Shown here piece after piece: positions 8,453-17,245 of a DNA stretch of 64,000 bases. The notes beneath the pieces are model-generated. The model did not search any database and had not been told where the DNA came from. It worked only from the letters and a program-made list of their open reading frames with translations. How positions within the stretch are numbered: the first letter of the stretch is position 1; each line of letters opens with the position of its first letter. The DNA is from Streptomyces sp. MMG1121 (GTDB lineage: Bacteria > Actinomycetota > Actinomycetes > Streptomycetales > Streptomycetaceae), in NCBI RefSeq assembly GCF_001280015.1, contig NZ_LGDV01000190.1, forward strand, positions 124,001-188,000. Reading direction: 5' to 3'. A program made the position numbers and the translations under genes.

Positions 8453-9730
8453 ATGCAGGGCGCCACGTCCGAGGAGATCCGGGGAGGGGATTTCGCCGTG
8501 TACCGAAACCCCCTGGTCCTGGTCACCATGTCCGGCACCTTCGTGCTGAAGCTGGTCTCCTTCCTCTGCATACCGTTCATGACGATCTATCTGAGCAGGA
8601 ACGTCGACGCACCGCCGTACGTCATCGGCATCATCGTCGGGCTCAACCAGATCGGCTCCCTCGGCGCCGGGTTCTTCAGCGGTGTCCTCGCCGACCGGGT
8701 GGGCAGGCGACGGGTGCTGCTGGTCGGCCAGTTCGGCACCGCCCTGGTGTTCCTGCTGTTCTTCCTGACCGCCACCTTCCTGCACGGATCCGCGGCCTTC
8801 CCCGTGCTGTTCGGCGTGCTCAACACCTGCTTCGGGGTCATGTCGGCCTTCTTCTGGCCCGTCACCCAGGTGCTGATGGCCGACAGCCTGCCCAAGGAGC
8901 GCCGGCCGACGGTGTTCCGCCACCGCTATGTGCTGACCAACTGCGCCGTGGCCGTCGGACCGCCCGCCGGAGCCTTCCTCGGGATCGCCTCCGACCGCGC
9001 CGCCTTCGTCATCTCGGGGTGCTGCTACCTGGCCTTCGCGGTCGGCTTCTGGCGGCTCACGCGGAACACCGCCTTCGCCCGGACGGCCGAGCGGTCCGAC
9101 CAGTCCGAGCGCCGGAGCTTCACCGAGGCGCTCAGGGTGCTGGGCACCGACCGGGTGTTCCGCGGCCTGACGGTCTCGATGATCCTCTTCGCCCTCGCCT
9201 ACTGCCAGATCGAGACGAATCTCTCCGCGATCGTCAGCGGCCGGTTCGCCGACGGCGTGCGGTTCTTCTCGGTGCTGCTCACCGTGAACGCGATCGCGGT
9301 CATCGTGCTGCAGCCGCCCGCCACGGCCATCGCCAAGAGGATCGGCTCCCGCCGGACCATCCTGCTGGGCAACGCGCTGTTCGCGCTGGTGTGCCTGGTG
9401 TTCTTCTGCGTCGCGCTCGGCCGGGCCGGCCTGGTCACCCTCGTGGTCCTGGTGAGCCTGGCCGAGGTGCTGGTGGTGCCCACCGCCAGCGTGGTGGTCG
9501 ACGAGCTGGCGCCCGCCGACATGCGGGCCACCTACTTCGGCGCGTCCACGCTGCGCAACCTCGGCCTCGGAGCCGGACCGGCCACCGGAGGACTCCTGCT
9601 GTCGGCGTTCGGCAGTGCGCAGCTCTTCCTCTTCATGGGCTTGTGCGGCGTGGCCGCCTGGGCCGTCGTCCACCTCACCCTCAAGGAGAAACCCGTTGCG
9701 GATCCTGGTCCTGCACCAGAACCTGTTTGA
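8453..9730 (+). CDS. MFS transporter
   Basis: This 425-residue membrane protein has about 12 hydrophobic segments and the MFS loop 2-3 motif GVLADRVGRRRVLL. The family exchanges small molecules across the membrane, and drug/metabolite exporters of this type are common in biosynthetic clusters. GAGAGGAATGCC precedes ATG 8453. Its position next to the ATCase fits paired export and target resistance. The last 35 bases overlap the ATP-grasp/phosphatase gene. Direction and substrate are inferred only from context. Confidence 0.85.
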   Translation: MQGATSEEIRGGDFAVYRNPLVLVTMSGTFVLKLVSFLCIPFMTIYLSRNVDAPPYVIGIIVGLNQIGSLGAGFFSGVLADRVGRRRVLLVGQFGTALVFLLFFLTATFLHGSAAFPVLFGVLNTCFGVMSAFFWPVTQVLMADSLPKERRPTVFRHRYVLTNCAVAVGPPAGAFLGIASDRAAFVISGCCYLAFAVGFWRLTRNTAFARTAERSDQSERRSFTEALRVLGTDRVFRGLTVSMILFALAYCQIETNLSAIVSGRFADGVRFFSVLLTVNAIAVIVLQPPATAIAKRIGSRRTILLGNALFALVCLVFFCVALGRAGLVTLVVLVSLAEVLVVPTASVVVDELAPADMRATYFGASTLRNLGLGAGPATGGLLLSAFGSAQLFLFMGLCGVAAWAVVHLTLKEKPVADPGPAPEPV

Positions 9731-11711
9731 CCGGCTCGGGTACGAGCGGGCCATCGACCACTCGGCGCACGACGTCACCTATGCGGGCGCACCCGAATAC
9801 CTCGACAACATCCCCTCTCGCATCCGGTGCGAGAAGGTCTCCTGGGACCCCGCGCGGCCCGTCGCCGACCAGCTGCGTCCGCTGCTGGCAGCCCAGGAGC
9901 CGTACGACCGGATCCTCGCCCGGCACGAACAGCTGATCACCCCGGCCGCCGAACTGCGCGCCGAGTTCGGCATCCCCGGCATGCTGCCGGAGGTCGCCCG
10001 GAACTTCCGCGACAAGGTGGCGATGAAGCGCTCCGTGGGCGCCGCCGGCTTCCGGGTGCCGCGCTATCTGCCGGCGGATCTGCTCGGCACCGAACCGGCT
10101 CCCCGCGCGCCCTGGCAGGGTCCGACCATCGTCAAGCCCCGCGACGAGGGCGGCAGCCAGGGCGTGCGGCTCTTCGCGTCCGTCGCCGAGGCGTGGCAGT
10201 TCGCGCGCACCCAACAGGAGCTGGAGGGCGAGGAGTTCGCTTCGCGTTTCGAACTGGAGGAATACGTCGAGGGGCCGATCTGGCACGTCGACGGCTATCT
10301 CTTCCAGGGCGAGGCCGTCGTCGTCGAGACCTCCCGGTACATCGGCACACCGCTGCGGTTCGAGAACGGCGAGCCGGTGGGTTCCGTCCAGCTCGACCAC
10401 CCGGAGCTGGCCGACTGGGCGGTCCGCTGTGTCCGTGCCCTGGGCGGCGAGACGCTCACCTTCCACCTCGAAGCGATCATGACCGCGGACGGACCCGTCT
10501 TCATGGAAGTGGCCGCGCGCTGCGGCGGCGGTTACATCGTGCAGGCCACCGAACGCCGCACCGGCGTCCATCTCCACACCCTCGACATGGCCTCGGACGT
10601 GGAGGGTGCCCTGGCCACCCGGCTGACCGGCCCGGCACGCCCGGACCTGCACCACGGCTTCTTCCTCTTCCCGGGCCATGTGCACCAGGGCGCCGCCCTC
10701 ACCGTACGGGTCGCCGACGGGCTGCTCCAGGACCCGTCGGTCATCGGCCACCACCTGGCCGCCCCGGGCACGGCCAGCCGGCGCAAGCACTCCTACCGGC
10801 CCGAACACCTCCCCCTGTCCGGGATGGTGGCGGGCCGCGACCCCGCCGGGCTGGAGCGCTGGATCGAGCGGCTGTTCGCCACCACGACCGTCGTCGCCGA
10901 GGGGGATACCTCCCGCGCCTACGACGGGACGGGGTGCGCCCCCGACGATCACGAGCTGGCCCATCGGCTGGCCGAGGAGGCGGGCGCGCTGCTGCTCGCG
11001 CTCCGCTCCGAGTCCGCCTCGGACGACCCCGGCCCGCTGCGGAAACTCGGCGACTCCCGCTCGCACGCGTTCCTGGCGGCGGAACTGGCCCGGCACCGCC
11101 CCTCGGACGCCGTCCTGTCCGAGGAGGGTGTGGCGGACCCCGCGCGGCTCACCGCCGACCGGGTCTGGATCGTGGATCCGCTCGACGGGACCCGCGAGTT
11201 CGCCGAGCCCGGACGCGACGACTGGGCCGTGCACGTCGCCCTGTGGTCCCGTGGCCGGCTGGTGGCCGGCGCCGTGGCCCTCCCGGCCCAGGGCATCACC
11301 CTGTCCACCGCGCGATCCCACCCCGGCCCGGCCGACGACGCGGCGGCTCTGCCCGTCCTCGGCAGCCGGACCCGTCCGCCCGCGTTCCTGCCCAGGGTCG
11401 CCGAGCGGATCGGCGCCGAACTGGCCGGCATGGGGTCGGCCGGTGCCAAGACGGCGGCCGTGCTGCTCGGGCGGGCACGGGCCTATGTGCACGCGGGCGG
11501 CCAGTACGAGTGGGACTCGGCGGCACCGGCCGCCGTCGCCCTCGCCGCCGGCCTGCACGTCTCCCGCCTGGACGGCTCGGCCCCGCGTTACAACCAGGCC
11601 GACCCCTACCTGCCCGACCTGCTGGTCTGTCGGACCGGTGACGCCCCGCGGCTGCTGGCCGCGATCCGCCGGGAGACGGATGCCGGGACCGCGACGGAGG
11701 ACAGCCCGTGA
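9696..11711 (+). CDS. ATP-grasp ligase fused to a CysQ/IMPase-type PAP phosphatase
   Basis: The 671-residue protein joins two enzymes. Residues 1 to about 400 form an ATP-grasp carboxylate-amine ligase (TIVKPRDEGGSQGVRL, EEYVEGPIWHVDGY, FMEVAARCGGG), which would make an amide bond by way of an acyl phosphate. From about residue 430 there is an inositol-monophosphatase fold of the CysQ type, with SEEG, the metal site DPLDGT (Asp494, Asp497) and EWDSAAP (Asp607). CysQ enzymes dephosphorylate PAP, the by-product of sulfotransferases. TTG 9696 has AAGGAG at good spacing. The gene is coupled by GTGA to cysC. The fusion links a ligation step to sulfation, and I know of no characterised example. Confidence 0.8.
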   Translation: MRILVLHQNLFDRLGYERAIDHSAHDVTYAGAPEYLDNIPSRIRCEKVSWDPARPVADQLRPLLAAQEPYDRILARHEQLITPAAELRAEFGIPGMLPEVARNFRDKVAMKRSVGAAGFRVPRYLPADLLGTEPAPRAPWQGPTIVKPRDEGGSQGVRLFASVAEAWQFARTQQELEGEEFASRFELEEYVEGPIWHVDGYLFQGEAVVVETSRYIGTPLRFENGEPVGSVQLDHPELADWAVRCVRALGGETLTFHLEAIMTADGPVFMEVAARCGGGYIVQATERRTGVHLHTLDMASDVEGALATRLTGPARPDLHHGFFLFPGHVHQGAALTVRVADGLLQDPSVIGHHLAAPGTASRRKHSYRPEHLPLSGMVAGRDPAGLERWIERLFATTTVVAEGDTSRAYDGTGCAPDDHELAHRLAEEAGALLLALRSESASDDPGPLRKLGDSRSHAFLAAELARHRPSDAVLSEEGVADPARLTADRVWIVDPLDGTREFAEPGRDDWAVHVALWSRGRLVAGAVALPAQGITLSTARSHPGPADDAAALPVLGSRTRPPAFLPRVAERIGAELAGMGSAGAKTAAVLLGRARAYVHAGGQYEWDSAAPAAVALAAGLHVSRLDGSAPRYNQADPYLPDLLVCRTGDAPRLLAAIRRETDAGTATEDSP

Positions 11712-12289
11712 ACCCCGCCCCGCACCACGCTCCCGTGCACGGGTCCCGTACGGCCCCGAAGGGCGCCACCGTGTGGCTCACCGGTCTGCCCAGCGCCGGC
11801 AAGACCACCCTGGCCACAGCCCTGGCCGAGCGGTTGCGCGGCGAGGGCCACCGGACGGACGTGCTCGACGGCGACGAGATCCGCGCGTTCCTCTCCAAGG
11901 GCCTGGGGTTCAGCCGGGAGGACCGCTACACCAACGTGACCCGGATCGGTTTCGTCGCCCAGAAGATCGCCGCGCACGGCGTTCTCGTCCTGGTTCCCGT
12001 GATCGCCCCCTACGCCGAAGCCCGGGCGGCGGTGCGCACCCGGCACCTGGCCGCCGCGACCCCGTTCCTCGAAGTGCACGTCGCCACCCCGCTCGACGTC
12101 TGCTCCGAGCGGGACGTGAAGGGCCTGTACGCCCGGCAGGCCGCGGGCGAGATCCACCACCTGACCGGCGTCGACGACCCCTACGAGGTGCCGAAGACGC
12201 CTGATCTGCGGCTGCGTACCGACGGCCGGACCATCGCCGAGTCCGTCGCCGAGCTGCACCGACTGCTCACCCAGAAGGGACTGGCATGA
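11708..12289 (+). CDS. cysC: Adenylylsulfate (APS) kinase
   Basis: This 193-residue protein phosphorylates APS to PAPS, the donor for the cluster's sulfotransferase. The Walker A motif is GLPSAGKTT (residues 26-34), followed by VLDGDEIR and the family segment NVTRIGFVAQKIAAHGVLVLVPVIAPYAEAR. The length is typical. GTG 11708 overlaps the previous stop, and ATGA couples it to cysD. A degenerate copy of this gene lies at 15849. Confidence 0.92.
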   Translation: MNPAPHHAPVHGSRTAPKGATVWLTGLPSAGKTTLATALAERLRGEGHRTDVLDGDEIRAFLSKGLGFSREDRYTNVTRIGFVAQKIAAHGVLVLVPVIAPYAEARAAVRTRHLAAATPFLEVHVATPLDVCSERDVKGLYARQAAGEIHHLTGVDDPYEVPKTPDLRLRTDGRTIAESVAELHRLLTQKGLA

Positions 12290-13206
12290 CGACCGTGACG
12301 CATGCCCCCGTGCTCCGACCCACCCACCTGGACACGCTGGAGGCGGAATCGGTCCACATCCTCCGCGAAGTGGCCGGCGAGTTCGAACGCCCGGTGATCC
12401 TCTTCTCCGGCGGCAAGGACTCCATCGTGATGCTGCACCTCGCGCTGAAGGCCTTCTGGCCGGCGCCGGTGCCGTTCTCGCTGCTGCACGTGGACACCGG
12501 CCACAACTTCCCCGAGGTCCTCGCCCACCGCGACCGCGTCGTCGCCGAGCACCGGCTGACCCTGCACGTGGCCCGCGTCCAGGACTTCCTCGACGACGGC
12601 CGGCTCACCGAGCGGCCCGACGGCACCCGCAACCCGCTGCAGACCGTGCCCCTGCTCGACGCCATCGAGCGCCACCGCTTCGACGCGGTGTGCGGAGGCG
12701 GCCGGCGCGACGAGGAGAAGGCGCGCGCCAAGGAACGGGTGTTCTCGCTGCGCGACGAGTTCGGGGCCTGGGACCCGCGCCGGCAGCGCCCGGAGCTGTG
12801 GGACCTCTACAACGGCCGGCACGCCCCCGGCGAGCACGTCCGGGTGTTCCCGCTGTCCAACTGGACCGAGCTGGACGTGTGGCAGTACATCGAGCGGGAG
12901 GAGACCGAGCTGCCCGGCATCTACTTCGCCCACGAGCGGCAGGTCTTCGCCCGCGCCGGCATGTGGCTCACACCCGGCACCTGGGGCGGGCCGAAGGACG
13001 GCGAGCGCGTCGAGACCCGGTTGGTCCGCTACCGCACCGTCGGCGACATGTCCTGCACCGGAGCGGTCGACTCCGGGGCGGCGACCGTCACCGAGGTGAT
13101 CGCCGAGATCGCCGCCAGCCGGCTCACCGAGCGCGGCGCCACCCGGGCGGACGACAAGCTCTCCGAGGCCGCCATGGAAGACCGCAAGCGCGAGGGGTAC
13201 TTCTGA
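12286..13206 (+). CDS. cysD: Sulfate adenylyltransferase subunit 2
   Basis: This 306-residue PP-loop enzyme is the catalytic subunit of ATP sulfurylase and makes APS from ATP and sulfate with CysN. The PP-loop is SGGKDS (residues 41-46), and LLHVDTGHNFPEVL and the KERVFSLRDEFGAWDP segment are family hallmarks. ATG 12286 overlaps the cysC stop, and the stop overlaps the cysN start. No sulfate-reduction genes such as cysH or cysI are nearby. Confidence 0.95.
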   Translation: MTTVTHAPVLRPTHLDTLEAESVHILREVAGEFERPVILFSGGKDSIVMLHLALKAFWPAPVPFSLLHVDTGHNFPEVLAHRDRVVAEHRLTLHVARVQDFLDDGRLTERPDGTRNPLQTVPLLDAIERHRFDAVCGGGRRDEEKARAKERVFSLRDEFGAWDPRRQRPELWDLYNGRHAPGEHVRVFPLSNWTELDVWQYIEREETELPGIYFAHERQVFARAGMWLTPGTWGGPKDGERVETRLVRYRTVGDMSCTGAVDSGAATVTEVIAEIAASRLTERGATRADDKLSEAAMEDRKREGYF

Positions 13207-14510
13207 TGAGCATCACCACCGAGCGTCCCACCGGGCAGCACACGGCGCTGCTGCGCTTCGCCACCGCCGGATCCGTCGACGACGGCAAGTCCACCCTGGT
13301 CGGGAGGCTGCTGCACGACTCCAAGTCGGTCCTCGCCGACCAGCTGGAGGCGGTCGAGGCGGCCTCGCGGCGGCGCGGGCAGACCGGCCCCGACCTGGCC
13401 CTGCTGACCGACGGCCTGCGCGCCGAACGCGAACAGGGCATCACCATCGACGTGGCCTACCGCTACTTCGCCACGCCCCGCCGCCGCTTCATCCTCGCCG
13501 ATACCCCGGGCCACGTGCAGTACACCCGCAACATGGTCACCGGTGCCTCCACCGCCGACCTGGCCGTCGTGCTGGTGGACGCCCGCAACGGCGTGCTGGA
13601 GCAGACCCGCAGGCACGCCGCCGTGGCCGCCCTGCTGCGCGTGCCGCACGTGGTGCTCGCCGTGAACAAGATGGACCTCGTCGGCTACGACGAGGCCGTG
13701 TTCGCCCGGATCGCCGAGGAGTTCACGGCGTACGCGACCCGGCTCGGCCTCGACGCCGTCGTCGCCGTCCCCCTCTCGGCCCTCGTCGGCGACAACGTCG
13801 TGGAACCCTCCACCCGCATGGACTGGTACGCCGGACCGACCCTCCTGGAGCACCTGGAGACGGTGCACACCGCACCGGACCCGGCCGGCGTCCCGGCCCG
13901 CCTCCCGGTCCAGTACGTGATCCGGCCGCAGCACGGCGAGTTCCGCGACTACCGCGGCTACGCCGGGCGGCTGGCCTCCGGGGAGCTGAGGACCGGCGAC
14001 ACCGTGACCGTGCTGCCGTCCGGCCGTACGGGCACCGTCTGCGGCATCGACGCACTGGGCACCGTCACCGACCGGGCAGCGGCCGGCCAGTCGGTCACCG
14101 TACGGCTCGCCGAGGACCTCGACATCTCGCGCGGTGACCTGCTCGTGGCGGACCCGCCGCCCCGTCTGACCCGTGACGTCGAGGCGACGGTGTGCCATCT
14201 GCACGAACGCCCCCTGCGCGAGGGCGACAAGGTGCTGGTCAAACACACCACGCGCACGGTGCGGGCGGTGGTCCGCGAGATCCGCCGGCGGATCGACATC
14301 GACACGCTCGACGGTCATCGCGCCGACGAGGGGCTGTCGGTCAACGACATCGGACACATCGTGCTGCGCACCGCGGAACCGCTGGCGCTCGATGCCTACA
14401 CGGACAACCGGACCACGGGCTCCTTCCTCCTGGTCGACCCGGCCGACGGAACCACACGCACGGCCGGCATGGCCGGTGTCCTCCTCGAAAGGCGACCACA
14501 GGATGACTGA
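13206..14510 (+). CDS. cysN: Sulfate adenylyltransferase subunit 1 (GTPase)
   Basis: This 434-residue GTPase drives APS formation by CysD. G-motifs are visible: GSVDDGKST (G1, about residues 22-30), DTPGH (G3) and NKMD (G4), followed by EF-Tu-like beta-barrel domains. The APS kinase is a separate gene, so this is the CysN form and not the fused NodQ form. ATG 13206 overlaps the cysD stop (TGATG). The antiporter gene starts eight bases before its end. Confidence 0.95.
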   Translation: MSITTERPTGQHTALLRFATAGSVDDGKSTLVGRLLHDSKSVLADQLEAVEAASRRRGQTGPDLALLTDGLRAEREQGITIDVAYRYFATPRRRFILADTPGHVQYTRNMVTGASTADLAVVLVDARNGVLEQTRRHAAVAALLRVPHVVLAVNKMDLVGYDEAVFARIAEEFTAYATRLGLDAVVAVPLSALVGDNVVEPSTRMDWYAGPTLLEHLETVHTAPDPAGVPARLPVQYVIRPQHGEFRDYRGYAGRLASGELRTGDTVTVLPSGRTGTVCGIDALGTVTDRAAAGQSVTVRLAEDLDISRGDLLVADPPPRLTRDVEATVCHLHERPLREGDKVLVKHTTRTVRAVVREIRRRIDIDTLDGHRADEGLSVNDIGHIVLRTAEPLALDAYTDNRTTGSFLLVDPADGTTRTAGMAGVLLERRPQDD

Positions 14511-15852
14511 CCTCGATCTGTTCCGGAGCCTGGCCGGGATCGTGACGCTGCTGCTGGCGGCGCATCTGACGGGCCGGCTCTTCGCCCGCTTCCGCCAGCC
14601 CCCGGTGATCGGTGAGATCACCGGGGGTCTGCTTTTCGGCCCGTCCCTGTTCGGGCTCCTCGCCCCGCACGCGCAGGAGTGGCTCTTCCCGAAGACGGGC
14701 CCGGCCGCCTCCGGCCTGTCCCTGGTCTACCAACTCGGCACGCTGCTCCTGATGTTCCTCGCCGGCGTCCAGATGCGCTCGGTGTTCTCCCGCCGGGACA
14801 GCCGCACGGTGGGGATCGTCGCCGTGGTCGGCATGGGCGTGCCGTTCGCCCTCGGACTGGCGCTGGTCTCGGTCGTGGACGTGTCCGGGCTGGAGGGGAC
14901 GGCCGGCAACCGCACCGCGCTGATCCTGATCCTGGCCTGTGCCGTGGCCGTCACCAGCATCCCGGTGATCTCGCGCATCATGATCGACCTCGGCATCATC
15001 GGCACCGCCTTCGCCCGCGTCGTGCTGTCGGTGGCCGTCCTGGAGGACATCGCCCTCAACGTCGTCATCGCGATCGCGCTCGGCATCGTGCACGACGGCA
15101 AGCACGACGCCTTCGGAGCGGGGGAGTTGCTCGGCATCGGCTCGGGGGGCGCCGGTGTCGTCTACCACGCGCTGGTGTCGGTCGCCTTCCTCGGCCTGGC
15201 GGCCGCGGGCGGCGTGGCCTGGCGCAGGCTCGGCACCCGTGGCCGGGCCCCCGGTGCCGCCCTGCGGCCCACCCCGGTCGCCGTCCAGCTGGCCCTCGTA
15301 CTCGCCGCCGCCGCGGTCTGCCTCTTCCTCGGCGTCACCCCCATGTACGGTGCCTTCGCCGTCGGGCTGGCGACGGGCTGGCGCGGCGCCGGGACGACCC
15401 GCGACCAGGACACCCAGGCGGTGCACGTCTTCGCGGCGAACTTCTTCATCCCGGTGTACTTCGCCGTGGTCGGCCTGAAGCTGGACCTGGTCCACTCCTT
15501 CGACCCCGTGCTGACCCTGCTCTTCCTTGTCTTCGCCTGCGCGGTCAAGGCGGGCAGTGTGTACGCGGGGGCGCGCTGGGCGCGGTGCACTCCGGTCAAG
15601 TCGCTCAACCTGGCCGTCGCCATGAACGCCCGGGGCGGCCCCGGCATCGTCCTGGCCACGTTGTCGTACGACGCCGGGATCATCGACGCGACGCTGTTCA
15701 CCACGCTGGTGCTCCTCGCCGTCCTCACCTCGCTGATGGCGGGCGGCTGGCTGGAACGGGCGATCGCCCGCGGTCAGCTGGAGCGCACCGAACCGCTGCG
15801 GCCGGTGCCCGACGACCGGACCGCGGCCGCGGCCACCGTGGAGGCAGCGTGA
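14503..15852 (+). CDS. Cation/proton antiporter, CPA2 (KefB/NapA) family
   Basis: The 449-residue membrane protein has about 12 hydrophobic segments and the CPA2 opening RQPPVIGEITGGLLFGPSLFG. It should exchange a monovalent cation for protons. Inside a sulfate-activation operon it might balance charge or pH during sulfate uptake or product export, but this is inferred from position alone. ATG 14503 overlaps the cysN end by eight bases, and its stop overlaps the next GTG start, so it is translated as part of the operon. Confidence 0.85.
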   Translation: MTDLDLFRSLAGIVTLLLAAHLTGRLFARFRQPPVIGEITGGLLFGPSLFGLLAPHAQEWLFPKTGPAASGLSLVYQLGTLLLMFLAGVQMRSVFSRRDSRTVGIVAVVGMGVPFALGLALVSVVDVSGLEGTAGNRTALILILACAVAVTSIPVISRIMIDLGIIGTAFARVVLSVAVLEDIALNVVIAIALGIVHDGKHDAFGAGELLGIGSGGAGVVYHALVSVAFLGLAAAGGVAWRRLGTRGRAPGAALRPTPVAVQLALVLAAAAVCLFLGVTPMYGAFAVGLATGWRGAGTTRDQDTQAVHVFAANFFIPVYFAVVGLKLDLVHSFDPVLTLLFLVFACAVKAGSVYAGARWARCTPVKSLNLAVAMNARGGPGIVLATLSYDAGIIDATLFTTLVLLAVLTSLMAGGWLERAIARGQLERTEPLRPVPDDRTAAAATVEAA

Positions 15853-16292
15853 GCACCGCGCCCGTCGTCTGCACCTGCCGCCCCGGCGCCACGCTGTGGC
15901 TCGCGGGACCGGTCCGACCCGCCGTCGCCGCCGAACTCGCGGACGTGCTGCGCACGCGTCACCACCGCCGGGTCGAGGTGCTGGCGCTGCCCGCCCCCGG
16001 CACCGGCGACCAGCTCTGCGAAGCCGACCGGAGCGCCGGGTCCGCGGTCCGGCGGGTCGGCATGATCGCCGAGATCCTGGCCCGCAACGGGATTCTCGCG
16101 CTGGTGATTCCCGCCGGAGCGGACACCGCGGACCCCGAGCCGGTGCGCACGGCGCGGGCCGAGGTCCGTGACCGGCACCGGCGCGCCGGCACCGCGTTCC
16201 TCGAGCCGCCGGCCCGCGACGACGCCACGCCCCCGACGGCCGGGTGGCTCCTCGCCCTGCTCGACGAGCACGGCCTGCTGCCACCCCGCTGA
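15849..16292 (+). CDS. Degenerate APS kinase paralogue lacking the P-loop
   Basis: This 147-residue protein aligns along its length with the cluster's own CysC. GATLWLAGPVRPAVAAEL matches the region of GATVWLTGLPSAGKTTLA, and VRRVGMIAEILARNGILALVIPAG matches VTRIGFVAQKIAAHGVLVLVPVIA. The Walker A lysine and the glycine pattern are gone, as is the DGDEIR segment, so it should not bind ATP as a kinase. It may be a regulatory partner of CysC or an APS/PAPS-binding protein, or simply a decaying duplicate. The frame is intact and coupled by GTGA to the antiporter, which argues for use. Confidence 0.7.
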   Translation: MSTAPVVCTCRPGATLWLAGPVRPAVAAELADVLRTRHHRRVEVLALPAPGTGDQLCEADRSAGSAVRRVGMIAEILARNGILALVIPAGADTADPEPVRTARAEVRDRHRRAGTAFLEPPARDDATPPTAGWLLALLDEHGLLPPR

Positions 16293-16335
16293 CCGCTTCG
16301 CGGGCTCAGCCCTTCTTCCCGGGAGACCCCAACTC

Positions 16336-17193
16336 ATGTTCGCGCACCTCGCCTTCGACTGCTCCGGCCGCTCGCCGCAGGAGATCGAAACGGCGGCCCT
16401 CGCCTCCGTCGCGGAGCACCGGCTCGCCTACCTCCGCAACTTCCCCGTGGACGTGGACCGGTACACCGCCCTGCTGTCGAGGCTCGGCGACCTCTGCCCC
16501 AATTACGCGGCCGGATCAACGAAGTCGGCGTACACGCTGCACGAGGCCGTCAACGTCGTACGCTGCCGGGCCCCGCACGCCGACGGACCCGAACGGGTCC
16601 AGGAGAAGGCCGGATCGCTGCCGATGCACTCGGGCCGCTCCTTCGCCCGGCGTCGCCCGCTGTTCCTGGCCATGCTGATGACCGACCCCGGCTGGCAGGA
16701 CTTCGACCCCGGCCACAACGGCGAATCACTGATCGTGCGCTGGGGCGACGTCCTCGCCGAGCTGCGCACCCGCCACCCCGAGCACTGGGCGGAGGACCTG
16801 CGGCTGCTCACCGGACTGGCGATGAGCTTCCCCGCCTCGCACCTGGACGAGCCGCCGTCCGGACTGCCCTTCCTGTACCTGCCCGGCACCCCCCGCCGCA
16901 CCCCCGTGGCCGACGACTGCGCGGCCCGCCTGCCGCAGAACCTGGACCGGCTGCGCAAGGCCGCCGAGTCCCTCGACGGCGGCGAGCGCTGGTTCGAGGC
17001 CGTCACCCGCTTCCAGCTGATCGCCAACGACCCCGCCGTACGGCACTCGTACGTCATGCGGTCCGGCGACCTCGTCGTCATCGACAACGACCGCTACGGC
17101 CACGGCCGCGAGGAGGTCGTGGCCGCGCGGGCGGACGGCGCCGGCGCGCAGTCGGTCAATCCCCGCACGATCTGGAGCGTCAACATCCAGTAG
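16336..17193 (+). CDS. Fe(II)/2-oxoglutarate-dependent TauD-like enzyme with HxG motif
   Basis: This 285-residue protein is a paralogue of the enzyme at 5978, sharing the frame RS(W/F)...RP...AMLM..PGW. Its proximal iron motif is His98-Ser99-Gly100 (LPMHSGRSF), again without the Asp or Glu ligand, and the distal motif is DNDRYGHGRE with His256. An HxG motif is found in BesD and WelO5-type halogenases. Two enzymes in one cluster, each with a different small residue replacing the carboxylate, point to selection and not chance loss. GGGAG precedes ATG 16336. Chlorination, another radical reaction or a binding role are all open. Confidence 0.8.
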   Translation: MFAHLAFDCSGRSPQEIETAALASVAEHRLAYLRNFPVDVDRYTALLSRLGDLCPNYAAGSTKSAYTLHEAVNVVRCRAPHADGPERVQEKAGSLPMHSGRSFARRRPLFLAMLMTDPGWQDFDPGHNGESLIVRWGDVLAELRTRHPEHWAEDLRLLTGLAMSFPASHLDEPPSGLPFLYLPGTPRRTPVADDCAARLPQNLDRLRKAAESLDGGERWFEAVTRFQLIANDPAVRHSYVMRSGDLVVIDNDRYGHGREEVVAARADGAGAQSVNPRTIWSVNIQ

Positions 17194-17245
17194 CCGCGGG
17201 CCGCCGCACCCGAGACATCCCCCTTCCCCTTTCACGGAACGAGAC

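Noticed and set aside
11708..14510. cysCDN read as an ordinary sulfate-assimilation operon
   Set aside because: No cysH, cysI or siderophore-like sulfite genes are near, and the genes are coupled to an ATP-grasp/PAP phosphatase and accompanied by a sulfotransferase.
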